Of a stretch of 64,000 bases of DNA, positions 21,871 to 31,318 are shown piece after piece. The stretch is from NCBI GenBank assembly GCA_030549335.1, contig CM060194.1, positions 61,780,547 through 61,844,546 of the forward strand. Reading direction: 5' to 3'. Numbering within the stretch: the stretch's first letter is position 1; the number at the start of each line of letters is the position of its first letter. Below the pieces are notes generated by a model, which saw only the letters and a program-made list of their open reading frames with translations, searched no databases and had not been told where the DNA came from. This DNA is from Pontederia crassipes. Lineage: Eukaryota; Streptophyta; Magnoliopsida; Commelinales; Pontederiaceae. Made by a program: the position numbers and the translations under genes.

Positions 21871-24800
21871 GAGGGTTGTGTTAGGCCCCGACAGCCAACA
21901 TAAAATCATGTCGAATCTTATGAACATGGATCAACGAATATATTGTGTTAATGCTAGGTCGTTACCCGTAAGTAACGCGCTGTACAGCTCGGGTACAGTG
22001 ATAAGAGAGCAAGAGCCGCTGCATCCTCGCCTGAATGCAGTGTTAAATGAGCAAGGGCTACCGCACTCTAATGGACGGAGGCGGTTAAAGAAGCTAGTTC
22101 ATGAGACTAAGGTCAGATTAGGTTCTTGGAACATTGGGACGTTGAATGGGAAGCGCCTCGAGGTGGCACAAGTAATGGACCAGCGTAAGATTAGTATCTT
22201 ATGCTTGCAAGAAACTAGATGGGTAGGAGAGGGAAGTAAAGAGATTAGGTTAAATGGTTCCAAACTTTGGTACACAGGTAAGGTAAATGGAAGGAATGGT
22301 GTTGGTATTATCGCGGATGCAGAATGGAGGAAGAATGTTGTGGAAGTTAAAAGGATTGAGGATCGAATCATATCCGTGAAAGTAATTGTTGGAAAGGAGA
22401 CTATGAACATTATTAGTGCATATGCACCCCAAGTAGGAGCAGAATCACATCTCAAGGAGAAGTTTTGGGCAGATATGGAGGGTTTGATTGAAAGTATACC
22501 AACAACCGAGAAAGTTTATATTGGGGGAGACCTTAATGGACATGTTGGTAAAGAGGCAGGACCACATGCAAGGGTTCATGGTGGTTTTGGTTTTGGGGAG
22601 TTGAATGAGGAAGGACAAACTATTATTGATTTTTCTTTAGCATACGACCTTAAGATTATCAACACTTGTTTTAGGAAGAGAGAGGAACATTTAATCACAT
22701 ACAAAAGTGGAACTCATAGGTCTCAAATCGATTTTTTCTTGATAAGAAATACTGATAAAAGACGTTGCACTAATTGCAAAGTAATTCCTGGGCATGGGGT
22801 GACTACACAACATAGATTGTTAGTTCTTGATATGCAAATAAAATGTATAAAACCAAAATCCCGAACAGTTTTTGATCGAAAGATCAAGTGGTGGCAGTTA
22901 AAGGGGGAGAAGCGAGAGACTTTTAGAAGTAAGTTGTTAGAGGAAAGTGTGTGGGAGTTAGAAGGAGATGCTAGTATCATGTGGAAGAATGTGGCAAAAA
23001 AGGTTGAAATGGTTGCTAAAGCCATTTTAGGAGAATCAAAAAGTTTTGGACCACGAGATAAGGAGACTTGGTGGTGGAATGAGGAGGTCCAAGAAAAGGT
23101 GCGTAATAAGAAGAATTGTTTCAAGGCGATACACTTGGACAATAGTTCTGACAATTGGGAAAAGTATCGTTTGGCGAAAAGGGAGGCTAAGAAGGCAGTT
23201 AGTGATGCTCGTGCTAAAGCATATGAGGGGTTTTATAAGGAGTTAGGGACAAAGGCGGGTGAACAAAGGATTTACAAGATTGCAAGGAACAAAGAGAAGG
23301 AGTCGAGAGATTTGGATCAAGTAAGATGCATAAAAAATGAAGTTGGCAAGGTTTTAGTTACTGAAGGAGATATTAAGAACAGATGGGAAGAGTATTTCTA
23401 TAAGCTATTTAATGATGGATGTGAAGGTTCCCGTTGTGATTTGGAGGACTTGACAGTTAGCGAATGTGAGCTTAATAGGTCATTTTATCGTAGAATTAGA
23501 GTCTCGGAGGTTAGCGAAGCTCTTAAGAAAATGGAGAATGGTAAAGCCGTTGGACCGGATGGTATACCGATTGAAGTTTGGAAATGTTTAGGAGAAAAAG
23601 GTGTGTTGTGGTTATGTAAACTATTTAATGAGATTTTACGGTCGAAAAAGATGCCTGATGATTGGAGATTAAGTACATTAGTTCCTATTTACAAAAATAA
23701 AGGGGATATTCAGAATTGTGCAAATTATAGAGGGATTAAACTTATGAGTCACACTATGAAATTATGGGAAAAAGTGATTGAGCATAGATTGAAAATGAAG
23801 ACTAGTATTTCTGAGAGACAATTTGGGTTCATGCCAGGAAGATCCACTACAGAGGCGATTTATTTACTAAGGGGGATGATGGAGAAGTATCGAAGTAGGA
23901 GAAGAGACTTACATATGGCTTTCATTGACTTAGAGAAGGCGTATGATCGGGTACCAAGGGATGTACTTTGGAAAGCCTTGCAAAAGAAGAGGGTGAATGT
24001 TGCCTACATTAAGGTAATACAAGATATGTACGATGTGGCATTGACTAGGGTTAGGACACCCGGAGGTGAGACAAATGAATTTCCTATATGAATTGGCCTA
24101 CATCAAGGATCAGCTTTAAGCCCGTATCTATTTAACTTAGTTATCGATGCTATAACCGAGAGTATCACAGAGGAGGTACCTAAGTGCATGCTATTTGCGG
24201 ATGATATAGTACTTTTAGCGGATTCAAGAGAAGAGATTAATACAAAATTGGAAATATGGAGAAATACGTTGGAGTCAAAGGGTTTTCGTTTAAGTAGGAA
24301 TAAAACAGAATATATGCATAGCAATTTCACAAATAAACAACTTAGAGACGATTTGAAAGTTAGGTTAGGGGAGGATATAATTCCTCAAGTGACAAAGTTT
24401 AAATATTTAGGATCAATTGTAAGACAAGATGGTGAGATTGATGACGATGTTAATCATAGAATTCAAGCTGGTTGGTGTAAGTGGAGGAAAGCCACTGGAG
24501 TTCTTTGTGATAGAAAAGTACCCAATAAAGTTAAAGGAAAATTCTATCGTACTGCTATAAGGCCAGCAGTGTTATATGGTAGTGAATGTTGGACTATGAA
24601 GGGACAACATGAACGTAAAGTGGGGGTAGCCGAAATGAGGATGTTGAGATGGATGTGTGGTCATATAAGATTAGATAAGATTAGGAATGACCATATACGT
24701 GAACGAGTCGGAGTGGCTCCTATTAGTGAGAAAATGGTAGAGAATCGTTTGAGATGGTTTGGTCATGTTCAGAGAAGACCATTAGATGCGCCAGTAAGAA

Positions 24801-25003
24801 GAGTAGATCAAATAATCTGGAGTCCGATTAAAAGAGGGAGAGGGAGGCCAAGGCGGACACTTGGCGAACTAATAGAGCAAGATCTATTGGTGAATAATAT
24901 ACCGAAAGGTTTGGTTACTAATAGAGCGGAATGGCGTCGTATGATCCATGTAGCCGACCCCACCTAGTGGGATAAGGCTTTGTTGTTGTTGTTGTTGTTG
25001 TTG
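21871..25003 (+). mobile_element. RTE-type non-LTR retrotransposon, copy 1
   Basis: More than 95 percent identical by eye to copy 2 (52435-55610) from GAGGGTTGTGTTAGGC to the tail CCCCACCTAGTGGGATAAGG plus (TTG)n. It lacks the first 45 bp or so of copy 2, so it is slightly 5'-truncated. No clean target duplication is visible. The flanking DNA carries about 40-bp tandem units beginning CTCCCACTATTC (21797, 21837), and a similar CTCCCATTATCC lies just after the tail, so it probably landed in a small tandem array, likely the Copia LTR. Confidence 0.92.
21908..24967 (+). pseudogene. RTE endonuclease-reverse transcriptase ORF with one nonsense codon
   Basis: Frame of 1020 codons from ATG 21908. 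APE endonuclease: SWNIGTLNG, LCLQETRW (catalytic Glu), GGDLNGHVG, RSQIDFFLIR and the closing TQHRLLV. RT: YRGIKLMSH, RQFGFMPGRST, AFIDLEKAYDRVPR (motif A) and LFADDIVLLA (FADD active site). A C-terminal domain has NRLRWFGHVQRRP and RGRPRRTLGELIEQDL. A single TGA at 24089-24091 replaces the GGA of copy 2 just before motif B (GLHQGSALSPYLF), so the product stops before the active site. Otherwise the frame is intact, which points to recent activity. Confidence 0.92.
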
Positions 25004-25031
25004 ATACTCCCATTATCCATGGAGTATGGAG

Positions 25032-25608
25032 CAGTGTTGTCAGACACATCGGATCGGTGTCCGGGGCTTAAAGTGGCTCGCAGGTCGGTTGAAACTCGGG
25101 GAAAGGTTTGAACCTCTTTAACCTGGTCAAAACTACTGACCCAACCAGGTCAATTTCTAAAATTAAAAAAATTTGAAACATAAAAAAGCCTATTAAAATA
25201 TTTAGACATATTATATATATATTTGCTTGAAATTTATATTTCAATGTCCTATTGTCATATATGTAAAAAAATTTCGATATTTTTTTTATTTATAACTACC
25301 TCACAAGATTTTTTTATTTATGTTGATGACTTAATTTATGTTACTTTATTTTTTTAGGAGAATTTATGTTACTTTATTATATCATTTAATCTGAATTATT
25401 TTATTTTACTTTATTATATTATATTTTATATTTTTTTATAAATAAGATATTACATATTAACAATATTATAACAATCTCTTTATCTTATTTTATTCTTTTA
25501 TTTGTTCATATTATCCGATCTGACCTTCTGATTCGACCTGGTCCAATCGGTCCGACCTGACCCATTGATGAATCCGAGTTGATCGTCGGGCCGGGTCTTA
25601 TAACATTG
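25032..25608. mobile_element. hAT-like non-autonomous element (577 bp)
   Basis: Flanked by an exact 8-bp duplication GTATGGAG (25024-25031 and 25609-25616). Ends are inverted and related: CAGTGTTGTCAGAC on the left, CAATGTTATAAGAC on the complement of the right. The edges are GC-rich (CCGGACCTG-type motifs) with an AT-rich middle. No coding capacity. Confidence 0.82.
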
Positions 25609-25707
25609 GTATGGAGATGATATTTCGAAGCTCATTATTCAGAAACTTCATTTTGAATCAAATATTCTTAAGTGTTATTAAACCAACATGTTTAATGAAT
25701 GTTCTTC

Positions 25708-26760
25708 CTAGGTAAGAGGATCACCTAACATATCACTAGTAGGCATATAAGTTACGGTCACTTCATTCTTTTCCACTATATCATGTATATAGTGATATTC
25801 GATTTCACTATCTTTTTCTTTGGAAGTATTTGCTCCACTGTGTATCAAACTTATCGTAGCTTGATTATATAGTGGTTCACTGCATAAATTGAGCCCAAGT
25901 TCATAAAAAACACTTGATCCATGTCGCATGAGTGACTGTCATATTACATACATTATATTTAGCTTCTTGTGTGTGTCTTGCCACACATCTTTGTTTCTTG
26001 CTACCTTAAGAAATAACTGCACACCTAGCATAAACAAATGACCTGATATGAATTTTCGATCATTAATATCTCCATCGAAATTTGCATTCGAATAACCTAT
26101 AGTCTCAAATGTATAGCTTGATATGTTAGCTTTAATTGTGTAATGTCTTTAGATATTGCATAATCCTCTTTATGACTTCGCAATGTGCTATTTTGGGATT
26201 ATTTTGAAATCTACTAACCAGACTTACTGAATAAGCCAAATCAGGCATTGTACACAACATAGCCCTATTCACAACTTGCGCGTATGGGACCTCTAAAAGT
26301 TTTTGCCTTGAATTAGGACATTAACTCTTACTGAGTTTTTTCCTAACGACCAAACCTGTTGGTGTTGGATTGCTATTCTGCATTCCAAGTCTCTTTAGTA
26401 TCTTGTTGTTCTTAACTCAAGCTCAATGTCCTTGAGCTTCTATCTATTTTAATTTGAATTCCAAGAATATATGAAGCTTTCCCCATGTCCTTCATTTCAA
26501 ATTTCTTACTCAACTTTTCTTTAACTTCATTAAACAATGTGATATCATTCCCGACAAGCAAAATATCATCTACATATAATGACATTATAACAAACTTTCT
26601 TTCACTATTCTCAATGTACACACAATGATTCAATTTGTTTGCTACGAAACTAAATTGGATGACCGTCATATGAAACTTTCGGTACCATTGACGCGATGAT
26701 TGTTTTGAGCCATATAATGACTTTTTTAGCTTATAAACTTGTAAACCACAAGGTTATCAC
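25708..26760 (-). pseudogene. Copia reverse transcriptase / RNase H remnant
   Basis: RT motifs SLYVDDILLVGND and FEMKDMGKASYILGIQI (26669-26412) and the C-terminal RNase H/tail motif (25929-25708). The stretch between them is interrupted by stops. It could only have been part of a Copia polyprotein. Confidence 0.85.
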
Positions 26761-27599
26761 ATATATATGTCTTCACTAAATTCTCCATTGACCTCCATCT
26801 AGAACAATTCCATATTCGTATATGCAACTATTGTTAAGATGATCCTGATAGATGCAAACTTAGCAATCAGAGAATATGTTTCCTAAAAGTCTACACTGGC
26901 TTGTTGAGTATAATCCTTGACAACTAATATGGCTTTGCGCTTCTCAATAGTACCATCAGTGTGGTACTTTTTCTTAGATACCCATTTACACCTTATGCAT
27001 TGACGACTGACAAATCATATCGATTAATAGAGTTTATTTCATCTCTCATGATGGCCATTTATGATTCTGACTCAACCAAAGTCATCGCTTCATCATATAA
27101 AACAGGATCTGTACAATCCTCTATGAGTAATACGAAGCCTCGCACTCATACAAAAATGTGCAGGTCATGTCTTTCTTATTCTTGGTTTACTTGTGGATTC
27201 TATGGGTCCACCCACTTCTTCCAAAGGATTCATATCTTGTATAGAATTTTCTTCTACCATTGGTACCTTAGAGTCGACCGAAAAACGTCCTAGCGAGTTC
27301 GCGAAGAACCATAAAACATTGGATGATAAAGAAAACGTTGATGGAATTGCTTGTAGACACTGGTTGCAAAAAAAAAACTTTCGCCGTTCGTTCAGGAGGC
27401 GAAGGAAACACAGGGAAATCGCTTGCTCCGATATCAATGAAAGAGTTCAATCGACGATTTGGGCTCCTTGGATGGCCTCTTCTTCTATATATAGGCGCCT
27501 ACACCCTCCTAGTCCGCCCTCTTGAACCGCGCCTATTTTCAACGAAGGTTCATACCGCTTCGCGGACGATTACTTCCAGCAATCGTCTGTGACAAAAAT

Positions 27600-29193
27600 C
27601 GATCACTATATAACATAGATGGGGAATCAATATGGGGTCCAAAGAAGTTTCATTGTTCTTAATTCTTACCATCTTTGTGCTGATATTATGTTAATTCATT
27701 AATTCGTTCAATGTCAACATAAATGTCCAACTCGCATTAACAAAAAAATGCTTGCGCCAAACCAAGGATAGTGCACAACTGGATAGCGGGGTTGTGTCTT
27801 AAAATCGTTGGGTGACACCCAGGTTCGATTTTCAGAGTCATCACTTTAGCCAAGGTTTATCCATATCATTGTCGCCTGAACACCGGATTAGTCGAGTGCT
27901 AATAGCCCTAAACACCCGGTGGATCTCAAAACAAAAAAAATGCTTGCACCATACTTAGAGACCAACATTTTGAATGAGTTGATGACAAATATCTGTATAT
28001 AACCTTTAGTATTAGTAAGGTTGCATAGCTTAATTATGGTAGTCAGCCTAGGCTAAGTTTGTGAAAAAAGTCACCCCACATAAAATCCAGCAAGAGGTTT
28101 CCGGTGCTAATAGATGACTCATCCAATTCAAAGTCCATGAAGAGATGACTGACTCATAGAGAGGGCTGACTTAAACTATATATTGATGGATAAGATGTGA
28201 TCCATAAGTACTTCAAGCAAAATTATTTAGTTTTTTTTCCTTGATGTATAGTACCTCCTTCCCTGATCACGTAAGAGACTTTTGGCCAAATTAAACTTGT
28301 TTCATAATGAAAGAAACTAAGAAAAATGATGAATTAAGAAGAGGATAGCATATTGTTTTATTTTGAAAAACCGATGATGAAGTGCCTTAAGAAGTGCTTC
28401 AGTCTAATGACAAAAATATTTCTAATAATGTAGAATTATTACTCAGGAAACCTATAAAGAGAACACCTATGATAGTTTTGTGGGACTTATGAGGATTATA
28501 GTAGTAATATCTAGTAACAGATTTAAGTTCCTTTGGTCAAGAATTCCAGAACTGAAGAAAATTTAGAAGATGTTACAAATGGAACCCAAGTAAGCTGGAT
28601 ATTAACAAACACTTCTCAGTGTTGTGTGATCATGAAATACTGCATACTGAAAAGTAATTTACACAGGATGATAGTTAAACTGGCTGTGATGTATGGATAT
28701 AAATGTTGGAGAGTGCAAAAATTGCGAACTCTATAAAATGGCTGAGCTGAAATAAGATTACTAAGATGAATGGTAAGAGCAATAGGTGATATGTCAAGAT
28801 CGAACGAAAATGGATTTTTTATCCTATTTTTTTATAAAAGGTAATCTGTCATATTGTCTAATAAATAGTAATATAATATGATCCTAATTTAAATTATTAG
28901 AATGTTGAGTTACATTGTTGAGCCCAAATGGCTAACACGAGTGCATGTAGTTCATATTTTTCGAACATTTCAATGTTTTGGCACTCATTTATTCTCAGAA
29001 TAAACATATTAGAGTTTGATTTAAGGATTGAATTGCAACCAGGTTGAGCATCGTTGATCTGGAATGTGCCATCTACGATACCTCTCATCTGGTCCATTTT
29101 TCTATTCATTGGTACACCTGGACAATATTTTCTGAGAAAAGAAGATTCTCTTGCTAAAGAAAGTTCATCTATTTTTGGTTTGTTTTCCTACAG
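27600..29193. other. Remainder of tubulin intron 1; no gene
   Basis: Apart from the SINE at 27760-27933 I see no feature. Short frames at 28533-28736 have no recognisable content. The segment ends in the acceptor of tubulin exon 2. Confidence 0.6.
27760..27933 (+). mobile_element. tRNA-derived SINE, 174 bp
   Basis: Flanked by a near-perfect 18-bp duplication, A7-TGCTTGCGCCA at 27742-27759 and A7-TGCTTGCACCA at 27934-27951. It has an A-box-like TAGTGCACAACTGG near the 5' end, a B-box-like GGTTCGATTTTC near 27823, and ends A-rich. This is the layout of Pol III-transcribed SINEs. Confidence 0.72.
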
Positions 29194-29350
29194 GATTTTG
29201 GAGGAGGAACCGGGTCCGCCATTTGAACCCATCTTATTTCCAATACCAGAGAGGAATATCCTGATTGTGGAACCGTATAATGCTACTCTTTTAGTTCATC
29301 AGCTCGTGAAGATATCTGCTTCCGCGCGCTCAAACTTGCCACTCCTACCT
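29194..29350 (+). pseudogene. Beta-tubulin exon 2 remnant
   Basis: An acceptor (TTTTCCTACAG) precedes GGAGGAGGAACCGGGTC, the codons for the tubulin signature GGGTGSG. Then come ISNTREEYPD (family: ISKIREEYPD), a gap of about 50 nt, VEPYNATLLVHQLV (family: VEPYNATLSVHQLV) and, after another gap, DICFR-x-LKLATPT. The exon ends at an intact GTAAGT donor (29351). Reading frames shift at the gaps. Confidence 0.85.
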
Positions 29351-29478
29351 GTAAGTGGAATATTTTGTGTTGGTGTAGATTGCAATTTTAGGGGTATCTT
29401 TTGAAGTGAGGTTCCATTTTCTTATGAAAGATTAACCAGGATAACAGTTTCCCAACTGAGTTGTCATCCCATTCTAAA

Positions 29479-29676
29479 CAACAACAATAAAACCTTATCC
29501 CACTAGGTGGGGTCGGCTACATAGGTCATACGACGTCATTTCGCTCAGCATTAACACAATATATTCGTTGATCCATGTTCATAAGATTCGACAAGATTTT
29601 ATGCTGGCTGTCGGGGCCTAACACAACCATTCTCCTTTATCCGAACTTGGGACCGGCTATAAAATATAGGCGGAGT
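29479..29676 (-). mobile_element. 198-bp RTE-derived mini-element in tubulin intron 2
   Basis: On the minus strand it begins with the same head as RTE copy 2 (CTCCGCCTATATTTTATAGC ... ATGGATCAACGAATATATTG), then jumps to the RTE 3' end (TATGTAGCCGACCCCACCTA ... TTGTTGTTG). The 2.9-kb interior is absent. It has its own target duplication TTGTC[A/C]TCCCATTCTAAA (29461-29478 and 29677-29694, one mismatch), so it integrated as a short element and was not deleted in place. Confidence 0.92.
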
Positions 29677-29810
29677 TTGTCCTCCCATTCTAAAGATGCA
29701 TTTTAATTGCACATTCCAACCTTCTGAGTTCTCCGAAATAATTGGCATACTGCTTTTCCAAGGTTTCCTGTTTATGCCGGTATCTTATCAGGAACTTGAT
29801 GTTTTCCTTA

Positions 29811-30354
29811 TTTGGCAATTTGATGATCTCAACCATCACAAAAATGGTGTTAATTACATGTTGCTTACGGTTTCCTGGTCAGCTGAACTCTGACCTCCGC
29901 GAGCTTGCAGTCAACTTAATCTGTTTCCATCATCTGCACTTTTGGATTTGCACCATTGGCATCCAGAGGCTCACAGCAACATAGTGCCCTCACCGGACCT
30001 GAGCTGACCTAACAAATGTGGAATGCTAAGAATACGTTGTGCGCTGCTGATCCATGCCATGTTCCATGGAGAGATGAGTAAAAAAGAAGTGGATGAACAG
30101 ATTATCAGTGTTCAGAATGAGAATTCCGCCTACTTTGTGGAGTGGATGCCAAACAAAGTGAAGTCCAATGCGTGCCATATCCCACTAAAAGGCTTCCATG
30201 GCATAAACATTGATCGGCAACTCAACCTGAATCGAAGACATGTTCCGTCGTGTCAGTGGGCAGTTCACTGTTATCCTCAGGAGGAAGGCTTTCTTGCACT
30301 GGTGCGACCGCGTAGGTATGGATGAAAATGGAGTTTGGCGGAAGTTGAGAGTAA
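29811..30354 (+). pseudogene. Beta-tubulin exon 3 remnant, first part
   Basis: Contains [21 protein letters not shown], then (shifted) [29 protein letters not shown] and RKAFLHW, all beta-tubulin C-terminal landmarks in order. Several frameshifts and stops occur. The homology stops at about 30354, inside the AESNMNDL region, where a TRIM-like element is inserted. Confidence 0.9.
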
Positions 30355-30356
30355 AA

Positions 30357-31240
30357 TACAATTGAAATAAAATTAGGATAACTATTATTAATAATAAAAA
30401 TGTGACAATTTTAAATACAATTATTATTAATAACTTATCAATTCGAATGATAAATCTCCACAAGTTCGTATGGAGTGGATTAAACTCTAATTACATAACT
30501 GAGCAACATATTTTCAAAAGGTTATCCTTAAATTTAAAACTCATGTATGTATTTATAATATGCAAATACAAATATAAATAATTACTCACTACTTTCTTAA
30601 TCAGCTATTAAGTCATACAACTTTTAACTATCCACTACCTAATTAACTAACCATTAATTAATACAAATTAGTATACACTCCTCTTACAATTTCGCCTTAG
30701 GACCAGGCGGAGAAAAGAATATTAATAATAATATTTCACACGTGCAGTTGAAGTCTCCAAACTTGATTAACTTTATTTTTGGACCAAGAGAGAAATTTTT
30801 GAATAGCTTTTCTTTTTATGAAATGAGTTTTTTCTTTATAATTTGTAAAATCGATTTCTTCTGAATGGATGCTACTTGGATCTACGAGGCTTTATGAGAC
30901 TCTGACATCAATTGATACAAATTGAAAATATAATTAAAATAAAACTAGAATAACTATTATTAATAGTAAAAATGCGAGAATCTTAAACACAATTATTACT
31001 AATAATTTGTCAATTCGAGATGACAAATCTTCACAAGTCCGTATGGAGTGGACTAAATTTTAATTACATAATTAATCAACACATTTTCAAAACGCTATTC
31101 TTAAATTTAAAATTCATGCATGCTAGCAAATATAAATATAATTAACTATCCATTACTTTCTTAATCGGTCACTAACTCATACAACTTCTATCTACTGCTT
31201 AATTAACTAGCCACTAATTAATATAAAGTGGTGTCTTAAC
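30357..31240 (-). mobile_element. TRIM-like LTR element inserted in tubulin exon 3
   Basis: Two diverged direct repeats of about 325-330 bp (30357-30688 and about 30915-31240) share a TAACTATTATTAAT core and the segment TCCGTATGGAGTGGA. They enclose about 225 bp with no coding capacity. Next to the right repeat is ACTCTGACATCAATTGATAC, close to the complement of a Met-tRNA primer binding site, which orients the element on -. Tubulin coding sequence stops just before it and resumes just after it. Confidence 0.72.
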
Positions 31241-31318
31241 TTGGTGGCCGACTACTGGCAATATCAGGATGCAACAGCAGAGGAAAGAGCACGGGAGGAG
31301 GATGTTGATGCCCCATGA
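31241..31318 (+). pseudogene. Beta-tubulin exon 3, C-terminal tail
   Basis: LVADYWQYQDATAEERAR followed by EEDVDAP and TGA matches the conserved LVAEYQQYQDAT plus acidic tail. It continues exon 3 beyond the TRIM insertion, with one Gln-to-Trp type change. Downstream DNA to about 31580 is likely the former 3' UTR. Confidence 0.88.

Larger units (their letters stand above)
21600..27600 (-). mobile_element. Copia-type LTR retrotransposon remnant in tubulin intron 1
   Basis: Protein pieces on - give the orientation. About 27270-27165 may be the region before RT. 26760-26412 is RT (LKKSLYGSKQSSRQWY, then SLYVDDILLVGND with the Y-V-D-D active site). 25929-25708 is the RNase H end (IEYHYIHDIVEKNEVTVTYM, DMLGDPLT). 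A 100-bp segment carrying TATATAGGCGCC, seen as GGCGCCTATATATAG on -, occurs in the same orientation at about 21610-21712 and 27437-27535. I read these as the two LTRs, the left one later split by the RTE and the hAT element. That pairing is an inference; gag and integrase are missing. Confidence 0.6.
20909..31318 (+). pseudogene. Beta-tubulin pseudogene, three exons dispersed over 10.4 kb
   Basis: Segments collinear with a plant beta-tubulin gene occur in order on +: exon 1 (20909-21261), exon 2 (29194-29350, with AG before it and GTAAGT after it) and exon 3 (about 29811-30354, resuming at 31241-31318 with a natural TGA). The intron positions match the usual three-exon plant gene, so this is a decayed gene or genomic duplicate, not a processed copy. 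Damage: a 30-nt in-frame loss and TGG-to-TGA in exon 1, intron 1 donor GT to AT, a lost middle part of exon 2, frameshifts in exon 3, and mobile elements in both introns and in exon 3. Beta-tubulin would be the GTP-binding microtubule subunit; no functional product is possible here. Confidence 0.9.

Noticed and set aside
22099..23154. Antisense frames of 118 and 143 codons in the RTE (repeated at 52712-53767)
   Set aside because: Mirror of the conserved sense frame in both copies; no independent features.
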